A stretch of 64,000 nt of DNA from Chitinophagaceae bacterium (GTDB lineage Bacteria; Bacteroidota; Bacteroidia; Chitinophagales; Chitinophagaceae), in the NCBI GenBank assembly GCA_024103425.1, contig JAGFIS010000029.1:62001-126000 (forward strand), in the 5' to 3' direction. Below are positions 7,340 through 15,406 of this stretch, piece by piece. The position numbers were made by a program, and so were the translations under genes. The notes beneath the pieces are model-generated. The model saw only the letters and a program-made list of their open reading frames with translations, was not told where the DNA came from and did not search any database. Each line of letters begins with the position of its first letter. The first letter of the stretch is position 1.

Positions 7340-10287
7340 TACTCCTGTTTTTCCACTGCTGCATTTGCTGTATTTTGTGTCAGTTCTATACTTGTACCTT
7401 GCCCGGGTGACGTCTCTAAATGAAAACTGAATCCGATATCATTGGCCCTGGCTTGCATATTATTAAGCCCGTAAGAATCATTTTCTGCTTTTTGAAGAAT
7501 CCCCTTCCCATTGTCTTTAACATAAAACAACATCTTCTCATCAGCAATAAAACCAATATCAACTTTTGAGGCTGCTGCATGTTTAAAGGTATTTTGCAAA
7601 GCTTCCTGTAAAATTCTGAAAACGTTCAATGCTATACGGGGTGTCAATTCCTTGTTTTCCTGTATCTCTTCTATAATGTTGATGTCAATCTCAGGATACT
7701 GTTTTGAAATTTTAAAAACATAATTTTTGAACCTTTCTGCAAAAGTCTTCACAGTAACGGAGGGTTGTTGCAGCACCCAAATGGTTTCCCGCAGATTAAG
7801 CAATATGGAAGATGCGTAGTCTTTAAGGTCTGCAATTGCATTGTTGTTTTTACCTGCACGATCTTCCATACGTCCCAACCCGGTGATAAGCGCTGCCGCA
7901 TAAGCGCCAATGTTATCATGGAGGTCTTTTGCTATACGTTCCCGCTCATTTTGTATCTGCTGCTGTTTTTTATATTTGCGATTGTTATATCGTTGCAAAA
8001 TAAATAGTGCAAACCCTGTCAAAGCCGCTAATGCCACGATCATAAACCAACCGGTTCTCCAGAATGGCGCTACGTTGTAGATTGTAAAATTGGCCACAGG
8101 AGCTTTTTCCAGGGCAATAAACGATGACGCTGCTCTTACTTTCATATTCAATTTTCTGTAAGGCAGGTTATTATAAGTGATGCTGTTACTACCCGCCGAA
8201 AGCGTTTGCCATTCTTTGTCAACTCCTACTAATTTGTACTGGTAAATAATATTGCCGAATTGAAATGCCTCTGATGTTCCAAACTGGAAACTGATATTCT
8301 TATGGTACGCACTTATATTCAAGGGTGACTGCAAAACAGGAATACTAGTACCATTAATTTTTATATCTGTAATCTTTGCACTAATGTTCCTTCTGGCAAG
8401 TGTGATGCTGTCTGCATTAAAAACTAACAGGCCGGCAGAAGAGCCTAAATAAATTTTTCCGGATTTGCTTTTATACATACTGCCATTTGAAAATGCTGCC
8501 CGTGGCACACCATCAAAAGCTGTAAGCCTGAAAAACTGTTGAAAAGTGGTATCAGATACATACAATCCGTCGCTGGTTGCCACCCATATCCTTCCTCTAT
8601 TGTCAGTAGCCAGTGATGCAACGACATCACTTCCCAGCCCGCTTCCCGTATTATAATTTACGAACCGCCCCGACTTGTCTAATTTATATACACCTTTGCT
8701 TACTGTACCTATCCAAAAATTTCCGGAGATGTCCCGGGTAATGCAGGTAATAAGTGTGCGTTTGATTGGCGTGCTGTCAGAATAACCGGGTATAAATCTC
8801 TTGAAATTAAAACTGCTGTCGTACACAATCACACCATTATTAGAACTTAACCAAATATTTTTTCCGGGGTCTGTATAGGAATGCAGAATGTAATTACTTT
8901 CAATCCCTGCTTTAGCTCCGGGATTAATGATAACTTTCCACTTGCCGTTAAAAATATTATAGCTATAAAAACCCCTTTCGCCCGATATGTGAATATTACC
9001 TTCAGGGTCTGAAGTGAGGTATTGTATTTGCATTGTGGCAAGCGGAGCGTTTTTTACAGTAAATTTTTTGAGCAGCCTGCCCGTTTTATCAATATTCCAA
9101 AGTCCTTCTCCATTTACACCTACCCAGATGTCGTCATTGACATCCGACGTAAGGGCAGAAATATTTTTACCTGAAAATACAGGGATTGCCAATATGGACC
9201 TGTCAACCTTATCGTACCTGTACAGTCCGGTAGAATTGCCCATCCATATATAGGCACTATCCTCAGCTACACTGTGAACAGCACTGTTTTTACGGTCTGG
9301 TTTAATAATTTCCGTATTGCCAAAATTTTTTCCATGCAATACAAATCCCGACATAACCGTACCTGCCCAGAGATTATGATTTCTATCCTCATAAACAGAA
9401 AGTACCGGCCCCGCCGGCAAGCTGCCTTCCTGCAGGGGATCGTTTTGTATATGCTGAATAACCTTGTTATCCTTTATAACATAAATACCTCCCTGGGCGC
9501 CTGCAAAAAGAATATCATTTTCATTAAAATAAAGACAATTGATTTCACCAGGTATGGCTATGGACGAAACCCATTGGGACTTTGCTTTGTCATAAATGAC
9601 AATTTCCTCATCCTTGGTTTTAAACGCGAAATAGTTTTTCCCAATACCCAAAATGAATGGAGAAATATCCGGGCAGGAATCTGAAACTTTTTCAAGTTGG
9701 AAGGAGTTGTTGTCTTTTGTATTATAGACTCCCTTTCCGGGTACAAAATTCCAAAGTGCAAGATCTCTGTCAACGAATTTGCATCCCAATAATATATCTT
9801 GCACCAACGGCTTTATACTGTCCGTAATTACATCAATACAATACACTTGTGTATTTTGGGAAAAATATAATTTATTCTCCTTGGCCTGATATATCATTTC
9901 ATAAGCAGACTGAAACATTGTTTGCTCTTTTTCGGAAACAAAAAAACGTTTGAATTTGCCGGTTCGTTTGTCTAGTTTATTGAGGCCATGCCTTGTGCCA
10001 ATCCATAAAAAACCATTGTTGTCTTCTTTAATGCTAAGAATGAACTGATCGCTGATGCTGGTACTGTCATTTGCTATTGGTTTATATACTGTAAACTTTT
10101 TTCCATCAAAACTGTTCAGCCCGTCCTGAGTACCAATCCACATAAGGCCATCCCGGTCGCGGAAAATAGCATGAACACTATTTTGTGAAAGCCCGTTATC
10201 GCTGCTAAATTGCAGAAAGCGGTATGGTTGCTGCGAACTGGCGCAAACAGAGGAAACAAGCAGATATATCAACAGAAAGATTCTCAC
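7339..10287 (-). CDS. Two-component sensor kinase with periplasmic beta-propeller
   Basis: 982 residues, start GTG at 10287 (no nearby in-frame ATG), then signal sequence MRIFLLIYLLVSSVCASSQQ. Residues about 25-650 hold propeller repeats of the two-component regulator type (DGLMWIGTQDGLNSFDG, NGFLWIGTRHGLNKLD, GNFWIGTVSKGVYKLD), followed by a Y_Y_Y domain (about 670-735; YQYKLVGVDKEW). One membrane span is at about 745-768. HisKA_3 follows with the phosphorylated histidine H790 in KDLHDNIG; the ATPase domain has its N box in LQEALQNTFKHA and G boxes in VKDNGKGI and YGLNNMQARA. It senses a periplasmic signal, likely a glycan or other polymer product as in related kinases, and passes phosphate to the regulator whose start overlaps its stop. 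Confidence 0.93.
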   Translation of the reverse strand: MRIFLLIYLLVSSVCASSQQPYRFLQFSSDNGLSQNSVHAIFRDRDGLMWIGTQDGLNSFDGKKFTVYKPIANDSTSISDQFILSIKEDNNGFLWIGTRHGLNKLDKRTGKFKRFFVSEKEQTMFQSAYEMIYQAKENKLYFSQNTQVYCIDVITDSIKPLVQDILLGCKFVDRDLALWNFVPGKGVYNTKDNNSFQLEKVSDSCPDISPFILGIGKNYFAFKTKDEEIVIYDKAKSQWVSSIAIPGEINCLYFNENDILFAGAQGGIYVIKDNKVIQHIQNDPLQEGSLPAGPVLSVYEDRNHNLWAGTVMSGFVLHGKNFGNTEIIKPDRKNSAVHSVAEDSAYIWMGNSTGLYRYDKVDRSILAIPVFSGKNISALTSDVNDDIWVGVNGEGLWNIDKTGRLLKKFTVKNAPLATMQIQYLTSDPEGNIHISGERGFYSYNIFNGKWKVIINPGAKAGIESNYILHSYTDPGKNIWLSSNNGVIVYDSSFNFKRFIPGYSDSTPIKRTLITCITRDISGNFWIGTVSKGVYKLDKSGRFVNYNTGSGLGSDVVASLATDNRGRIWVATSDGLYVSDTTFQQFFRLTAFDGVPRAAFSNGSMYKSKSGKIYLGSSAGLLVFNADSITLARRNISAKITDIKINGTSIPVLQSPLNISAYHKNISFQFGTSEAFQFGNIIYQYKLVGVDKEWQTLSAGSNSITYNNLPYRKLNMKVRAASSFIALEKAPVANFTIYNVAPFWRTGWFMIVALAALTGFALFILQRYNNRKYKKQQQIQNERERIAKDLHDNIGAYAAALITGLGRMEDRAGKNNNAIADLKDYASSILLNLRETIWVLQQPSVTVKTFAERFKNYVFKISKQYPEIDINIIEEIQENKELTPRIALNVFRILQEALQNTFKHAAASKVDIGFIADEKMLFYVKDNGKGILQKAENDSYGLNNMQARANDIGFSFHLETSPGQGTSIELTQNTANAAVEKQE

Positions 10288-10572
10288 AAGATGAAAATAC
10301 TTCTATCAATTCATTTTTTCAAAAATGTATTAAAAGATTCTTTTGGTATAACACCACCGAAGCCTTAACGTGCAAATTTGAATCTCTTATTACCCTTGCT
10401 GGGCTACACCCTAACCCCTTTGGAAGCAGCGATTTACAAATCACACTAACAAATTAAATTGTTTGCTTACTAAAGGCATAAAAGCACAAAAAATTGATAA
10501 GTATTTTTCTTCGGTATTACTTAACGCCTCAGAATATTTTTGATTTTAGGCATTTCTATTTACTCTCATGAT

Positions 10573-10638
10573 AAGAAAGTGATGGAGTTTCTGAAAGCGT
10601 GGAGCCCTGCTGCATTAGGTCCGGCATCTTATAAATAA
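10573..10638 (+). pseudogene. Truncated 3' end of the thioredoxin gene
   Basis: The last 21 codons and stop of the thioredoxin gene (2872-2937) recur here with one base difference (LDP to LGP), with no upstream coding part. It marks the left edge of direct repeat B and faces the intact 353-aa gene, as the complete thioredoxin gene must once have done. Confidence 0.88.
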
Positions 10639-10958
10639 TCGATCCCCGTTCAATAATCTGTTCGGCAGAAGCTCATCATGACTCCTCTGAATAAATCAAT
10701 TTATTAAAACACACTCTGTCAGCGACCGGCAACCGGTACGGAAAGTTGCACAGTACCCGGCTCTTTCCCGAGCAGTTTCTTCAATCCGTATATATCTATA
10801 GATTGGCGGGCATCTGCAATGGCATTTCTATACACTTCATCTTCTAATCTCCTGCATCTTGTTTCTACTACAAAGAACTGAGGGGCTGACTGAGAAAGTT
10901 TGCGGTTGTAATAATCCAGATTAGGTTTAACGATAAAAATCCCTTCGCCTTCCTTTTT
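10573..10958. repeat. Long direct repeat, right copy (DR-B)
   Basis: Gap-free partner of 2872-3257 (offset 7701, about 90% identical by eye). It contains the thioredoxin stub, the spacer and the 3' part of the intact 353-aa gene. The stretch 10288-10572 to its left is the AT-rich upstream region of the propeller kinase; I see no gene or clear motif in it. Confidence 0.9.
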
Positions 10959-11780
10959 GAAAGTGGTAAATGTATTATTTAATTCGCCATCATTTATATA
11001 GGCCGGTTGACTCAATGTTTCTTCGTCATTTTCTGAGAGGTATCGTGCAATGTTATCCAACGATGGGCTGTAATAGTTTCGCATTGTTTCATTCTCCTTT
11101 ACTTTTTCTTTCAGTTTCTTTTGCAGCCACAACAGGTACTCTTTTCTTGGTACAGGCATGTAAGGAAGTTTATCATCATAGGTAATCAACCAGGCCTCGT
11201 AACTGTCGTTAGGATAAAAACTATGGCGATCATGAGGCAACAGGTCAAATCTGTAATAACCATCTGCTAACTTTTCGGGCTGTGCATACAGGACTGTCCA
11301 TCCGGGTTGGGTGATATCCTCCTTATCATACATTTCATGCGGCTCAATAGGAACGATGGGCCTCATATCGTTTATGTAAATTTTTAGAAAGGTGCCGGTC
11401 TCACCTTCGCCATTTACCCGTTCTTTGCCGGTGTTGGGATCGCACCAATACTCCAGGAAATAGCAGGAATAATGATAGGGTAAAGCCGGCCAGTTTTTAG
11501 AACCTTCTAAATTATAACTTCTTCCGTTGGAAAATCCTACCGCATAAGAATAAGAGGCAACCAGCCCGATGGGTTTATAAATTTCTTTAAACCGGTTGTG
11601 AAGTTGTGCCAATAAGGCCTTTTCTTTTTGTACGGTAGCCGCCGGAATTTCTGATGTTGATCCCAGTCCCGGCCCTTTCCACTTGCCGGGGCGAACTGCC
11701 AACTCTCTCGGGTCGCAAGGTTGCGCAAAGCAGTGAATGCTTGTAAAGAGAAACAGAAGTATCAAGATTTTTTTATGCAT
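10719..11780 (-). CDS. Secreted protein of unknown function (353 aa)
   Basis: 353 residues with signal peptide MHKKILILLFLFTSIHCFAQ. The mature part is rich in Trp, Tyr and Pro. Visible landmarks are WPALPYHYSCYFLEYWCDP with two cysteines, a proline-rich PIVPIEPHEMYDKEDITQPG stretch, a Lys/Glu helix (LLWLQKKLKEKVKENETM) and the terminal segment DARQSIDIYGLKKLLGKEPG. No domain is recognised. The duplicated C-terminal 80 codons at 3018-3258 have kept their reading frame, with mainly conservative changes, so that part was probably under selection when duplicated. It was originally convergent with the thioredoxin gene. Downstream on the right are hairpin repeats. Confidence 0.8.
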   Translation of the reverse strand: MHKKILILLFLFTSIHCFAQPCDPRELAVRPGKWKGPGLGSTSEIPAATVQKEKALLAQLHNRFKEIYKPIGLVASYSYAVGFSNGRSYNLEGSKNWPALPYHYSCYFLEYWCDPNTGKERVNGEGETGTFLKIYINDMRPIVPIEPHEMYDKEDITQPGWTVLYAQPEKLADGYYRFDLLPHDRHSFYPNDSYEAWLITYDDKLPYMPVPRKEYLLWLQKKLKEKVKENETMRNYYSPSLDNIARYLSENDEETLSQPAYINDGELNNTFTTFKKEGEGIFIVKPNLDYYNRKLSQSAPQFFVVETRCRRLEDEVYRNAIADARQSIDIYGLKKLLGKEPGTVQLSVPVAGR

Positions 11781-11811
11781 GAGCTTTCAATTTTTTGTTT
11801 TTGCCACCAAG

Positions 11812-11990
11812 TCACGGAGGCACTAAGGTTCACCAAGATTTTTTTCTTAGTGTCCCGATAGCTATCGGGATCGTGTCTTAGTGTCTCCGTGGTTCTGTAA
11901 TCTTTTCTTTTACCACCAAGGCACGGAGACACTAAGGTTCACCAAGTTTATATTTCTTGGTGTTGCTTTGTGTCCTGGAGTCCTAGTTGC
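11812..11990. repeat. Hairpin intergenic repeats R2 and R3 with nested palindrome
   Basis: R2 (11812-11894): CACGGAGGCACTAAG pairs with CTTAGTGTCTCCGTG. Its loop carries the perfect 16-base palindrome CCCGATAGCTATCGGG at 11854-11869. R3 (11913-11990): starts CCACCAAGGCACGGAG, contains ACCAAG/CTTGGT as an inner stem and ends GTCCTGGAGTCCTAG. Both lie between the start of the 353-aa gene and the stop of the GxxExxY gene, ending 8 bases before that stop. Confidence 0.85.
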
Positions 11991-11998
11991 TTATTTTC

Positions 11999-12394
11999 TT
12001 ATAATACCATTCTCTTAATACCATTTTTTATTAAGGGTACATTAAAGTTTATTAAATAGCCTAACCTCTTCCCGGTTAACTTGAGATGGCTTAGCAATTG
12101 AGCCTCCCAAACCGGGTTCACTGACTCTATAGCTTTCAATTCACAAATAACCAAGTCATTAACCATCACGTCTAAACGTAAACCTTCTTCAAAATATAAT
12201 CCGTCAAATACGATTGGAACCATGAGTTGCCGGTGAACATCAAACCCTGCTTTTCTCAACAGATGACAAAAACAAACTTCATAAACCTTTTCCAACAAAC
12301 CCGGGCCTAATTCTTTATGAACTTCGTAAGCTGCGTTTACAATAGCTTTGCCAATCCTGTCTTCCTCTTCGGATATTTTCTCAAATTGATTCAT
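11999..12394 (-). CDS. GxxExxY family protein (predicted PD-(D/E)XK nuclease fold)
   Basis: 131 residues from the ATG at 12394; a longer frame to 12457 runs into the hairpin repeat and is not used. The family motif G32-L-L-E35-K-V-Y38 is present. D75 (RLDVMV) and E85-L-K87 (ICELKA) form the D...ExK signature of the PD-(D/E)XK nuclease fold (Pfam PDDEXK_3). The activity and role of this family are not established. Full length for the family. It is unusual in sitting exactly between hairpin repeats: R3 ends 8 bases beyond its stop and R4 starts about 32 bases before its ATG, with almost no other intergenic DNA. This suggests it moves with, or acts on, those repeats. Confidence 0.88.
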   Translation of the reverse strand: MNQFEKISEEEDRIGKAIVNAAYEVHKELGPGLLEKVYEVCFCHLLRKAGFDVHRQLMVPIVFDGLYFEEGLRLDVMVNDLVICELKAIESVNPVWEAQLLSHLKLTGKRLGYLINFNVPLIKNGIKRMVL

Positions 12395-12426
12395 GGTTTT
12401 CTTTTGACTAAATATATTCTTTTTTT

Positions 12427-12681
12427 GCCGCCAAGACACGGAGGCACCAAGATTCACTAAGTTTTTTTCTTTCTTCGTGTTGCTTTGTGTCCTGGTGTCT
12501 TGGTGGTTCTGTATTTTTTTCTTCTGCCACTAAGACACGGAGGCACCAAGATTCACTAAGTGTTTTTCTTTCTTCGTGTCCCGATAGCTATCGGGATCGT
12601 GTCCTGGTGCCTTGGTGGTTCATCTGCTTTTACTTTCGCCACCAAGGCACGGAGACACCAAGATTCACCAAGACGATTGTA
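12427..12681. repeat. Hairpin intergenic repeats R4, R5 and half-copy R6
   Basis: R4 (12427-12511): CCAAGACAC pairs with GTGTCTTGG. R5 (12525-12621): GGCACCA pairs with TGGTGCC, and the same nested palindrome CCCGATAGCTATCGGG is at 12580-12595, in the same place in the loop as in R2. R6 (12637-12675): a single left arm (GCCACCAAGGCACGGAG...) ending just before the stop of the 446-aa gene. The whole 294-base gap is made of this repeat family; short frames across it are not genes. Confidence 0.85.
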
Positions 12682-12688
12682 TTTAACC

Positions 12689-14029
12689 TTATTGTTTCCT
12701 CACCAGCGCATAAGTCATTCCCGTATACTGTTTATCCTGAAGATGCAAGACTCTTCCTCCCGGTATCACTTCGAAGTATGCATAATAGGTACTGGTCTTA
12801 CCTCCAAATCTGTTCGGTAATACTATTTCCCAGTTTGAAACAGTCGCCTTGCCCTTGTAGTTTTGTGAGTAGGTCTGCATGTTGCCCACCATTCCCGAAG
12901 CGCCTGAATGTTTGCTGCTATAAGTGCCGTCGGCGTTGAATGTAAATTCATCAGACATGGCTACTGCACCCATCCCCTGATAATTCCCCGAATAAGCATT
13001 ATAGTAATTCATAGCGCCGAAATCACCACCACTCCAGGTACCTGCCAGGTCACTCTGCGCAATGGCAAACTTGTTATAATTGCGCATGACAGGGATATCT
13101 GAATTATTCAAATCATTGGCTTTCGGGAAGGTGGCCCACAAGGTGGCTGCATCAGGTGCTACCACAAGTGTCGGATACATAATGCCTGAACCGGTGGTGA
13201 CATAAAATCCTAAAAAGCAATTTTTGCCGGTGGCAGGATCAATGGCCTTTCCTTCAATGTATGGAGGTTGAAACGCACTCATAACCTCACCCTTATCCTG
13301 GTATTGTTTACTGAGTATTCTGAACTGCTTTGCTATATAATTATCCCAGTAATAATCGCGACCCTGTCTTCTGGTTTCATCATTATGTTGTACCGGAAAA
13401 TATATATACACCTTGACATTGCCCTTGGTTACTACTACTTTATCACTCTCGATAGTGGACACCCAACCATCATCCCAGTTAGTACGATCAAAAGTGAATG
13501 TACCATGGGCTACCGGTACGGTGTTCGTCGGCATTGGGTTCTGAACGGTAGTTCTGTTTTCGGTTTTTACAGCCGCCGGGTCTTTTCCGGCATTCAGGAT
13601 ATTATCAAAAACGGGCCGCGTTTTACTTTTACCTATATAAACATTTGTTGCCTTAGCCTCGGTAGAAAAATAAATCATAGCAAACTCATCTCCCTTCTTC
13701 AACCATCCATACTTATTATCATGTGCCAGGGGCATCACCTCCCACCCCTTATCTTCAAGAGCATTTATAATACTGTCTGAGGAATATCCTGATGCCTTTT
13801 CTGATGGCAATATAAAAACCTCAGTTTCTCTGATCTCGCTCTTATTTTTTTTGCTTTCATCGTTAAGCACTACTCGTGCCGCCGCAACACTCAGTCCTCT
13901 TTTATCTTGTTTGCTGTTGTCGGGCAGGCGGATACCGGTTATAGCAGAGTAATCTGCAGGAACCATTTTCTTCTGTGCCATAGACGGCAAAGCGGCAATC
14001 ATCAGAATAAAAATGAAATACAGTCTCAT
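12689..14029 (-). CDS. Secreted protein of unknown function with beta-barrel-like C-terminus
   Basis: 446 residues, signal peptide MRLYFIFILMIAALPSMAQ. The C-terminal ~110 residues (from AQSDLAGTWSGGDFG through FNADGTYSSKHSG and YYAYFEVIPGG to MTYALVRKQ) look like a lipocalin-type small beta-barrel: a GxW strand, then FxxDGTY, then a closing strand. The N-terminal 330 residues are unrecognised. Its ATG overlaps the stop of the 443-aa gene (ATGA, 14026-14029), so the two are translationally coupled. It is the last gene of a three-gene envelope operon led by the OmpA-type protein. Confidence 0.82.
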   Translation of the reverse strand: MRLYFIFILMIAALPSMAQKKMVPADYSAITGIRLPDNSKQDKRGLSVAAARVVLNDESKKNKSEIRETEVFILPSEKASGYSSDSIINALEDKGWEVMPLAHDNKYGWLKKGDEFAMIYFSTEAKATNVYIGKSKTRPVFDNILNAGKDPAAVKTENRTTVQNPMPTNTVPVAHGTFTFDRTNWDDGWVSTIESDKVVVTKGNVKVYIYFPVQHNDETRRQGRDYYWDNYIAKQFRILSKQYQDKGEVMSAFQPPYIEGKAIDPATGKNCFLGFYVTTGSGIMYPTLVVAPDAATLWATFPKANDLNNSDIPVMRNYNKFAIAQSDLAGTWSGGDFGAMNYYNAYSGNYQGMGAVAMSDEFTFNADGTYSSKHSGASGMVGNMQTYSQNYKGKATVSNWEIVLPNRFGGKTSTYYAYFEVIPGGRVLHLQDKQYTGMTYALVRKQ

Positions 14030-15330
14030 TCGAATAAAATTTTCTTGGGTTGACTAACACTTCCAAATATTACGTCGGCCAGTTTTTTATAATCAAACTG
14101 CCCGGTCATCACCTTATTCAGTTGATCTGAGTACCGCTTCCCGGTTACTTTGTACCAGGTAACTACCGCAAACTGAGGTTTCCACTTAGACTCAGACTGA
14201 TCCACATAGGAAGGATTGGCCCTTAACAACTGATAACCATCCGCCGGCGCGACGAAGATGTTTTGCTTATCTGGATCGACGTTGTTGAGATCATTAAAAT
14301 TCCATTCAGGATGATGGATGATGGCAGGCTTATCTAAATCGGCTTTATTCAAATCATAGAGTTTATTAAGTTTAGTCCACATAGCTGCAAGATTTCCTGT
14401 TGTTTTCACCTTACCTGACTCAGCCATCGCCAGCCACTTCTTACACATATCGAGAAGCTCACCCCGCGTCACAGTAGTATAAGGCAACTGCCCGGGACGA
14501 TGAAGCAGTACGGAATTATAAACGACTTCAGGAATTTGCCTGATACCGGTAGGCGCCGGTTCAAACCAGGGATAATCACCATACATTCCAAGGAGCTTAC
14601 CTAGAGAAAACACCTTATCCCTGAATACTGTATTGATTTCTTTCTGCTGTGTAATTTCTGAAGGATGAAACCTGTTAACCCTCACAAACACCCACACATC
14701 TGCAATTCCGTAAGCCTCTATCTTATCCTTGTTACAGATAAACGGGAGAAACTTTGCGGCAAACTCGTACGCATACAAAAAACGATCAGGAGTAGAAACC
14801 GTGTCGCCACTTCGCGCAAACCACTTCGCCCACTTAACCGTACTGCCTTCAGGTGTGGGATAAGATTTGATAAGTTGATTGGCAATATTATCCATTACTT
14901 TCTCCATATTAGGAGTGAACCTTTTTTCATTCGGTAACGGGTAATCGTAATTAAAGACAGTTTCCTGTTCCCATGTACCTTTTTTCTTTTCGGCAGCCTT
15001 CAAGCAATCTTCCTGTTCATAAATCGTCTGTTTTTCAACAGTAACCTCCTTTTGTTGAACTACAGGCCTGTCTTCCGAAGGCTTTACAACATTAACCTGT
15101 TTTTCCGGTTTCTCTTCCTTTGCGGCAGGCTTACTCCGCTCTTTCGTTCCCGGCTCGCTTATCTTATCGATTGTCTTGTCAATCGCCCTGTCCACTTTAC
15201 TTTCAACCTTTCTGTTTACTGCATTTTCAACTTTCGAACTCATCTTTTCACCCAACCTCTTCAACAACTGTGCTGATGAAGCATCTGTCAGCAGAAGACC
15301 CAAACACAATAGCATGGCTATCTTTTTCAT
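14026..15330 (-). CDS. Secreted coiled-coil protein of unknown function
   Basis: 434 residues from the ATG at 15330 (MKKIAMLLCLGLLLTDASSA), chosen over an ATG nine codons upstream because it opens directly with the signal peptide. After it comes a charged, probably helical stretch LLKRLGEKMSSKVENAVNRK continuing VESKVDRAIDKTIDKI, and a Lys/Pro/Glu linker (to about residue 105). It resembles the N-terminus of the OmpA-type protein encoded upstream (LIKKLKEKVNKAVEESIDKK), so the two may share an anchoring or pairing element. The remainder (about 115-434) has many Tyr, Trp and Pro and no known domain. Middle gene of the operon, overlapping the next gene by 4 bases. Confidence 0.82.
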   Translation of the reverse strand: MKKIAMLLCLGLLLTDASSAQLLKRLGEKMSSKVENAVNRKVESKVDRAIDKTIDKISEPGTKERSKPAAKEEKPEKQVNVVKPSEDRPVVQQKEVTVEKQTIYEQEDCLKAAEKKKGTWEQETVFNYDYPLPNEKRFTPNMEKVMDNIANQLIKSYPTPEGSTVKWAKWFARSGDTVSTPDRFLYAYEFAAKFLPFICNKDKIEAYGIADVWVFVRVNRFHPSEITQQKEINTVFRDKVFSLGKLLGMYGDYPWFEPAPTGIRQIPEVVYNSVLLHRPGQLPYTTVTRGELLDMCKKWLAMAESGKVKTTGNLAAMWTKLNKLYDLNKADLDKPAIIHHPEWNFNDLNNVDPDKQNIFVAPADGYQLLRANPSYVDQSESKWKPQFAVVTWYKVTGKRYSDQLNKVMTGQFDYKKLADVIFGSVSQPKKILFE

Positions 15331-15406
15331 AGCAGACAATTTGTTTTTAGATGTCATTCTCCGGTGTCACCGAAGCGACTATTTGTTACCCTCCATTGTC
15401 ACCTTC

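Noticed and set aside
2872..10958. Composite transposon interpretation of the two long direct repeats.
   Set aside because: The repeats contain no transposase or terminal inverted repeats; they are pieces of two ordinary host genes.
12395..12457. N-terminal extension of the GxxExxY protein.
   Set aside because: It is encoded by the hairpin repeat R4 and by sequence just before it; family members begin near the ATG at 12394.
12487..12939. Plus-strand frame of 150 codons across the hairpin repeats.
   Set aside because: It runs through repeats R5 and R6 and antisense to the end of the 446-aa gene; no family features.
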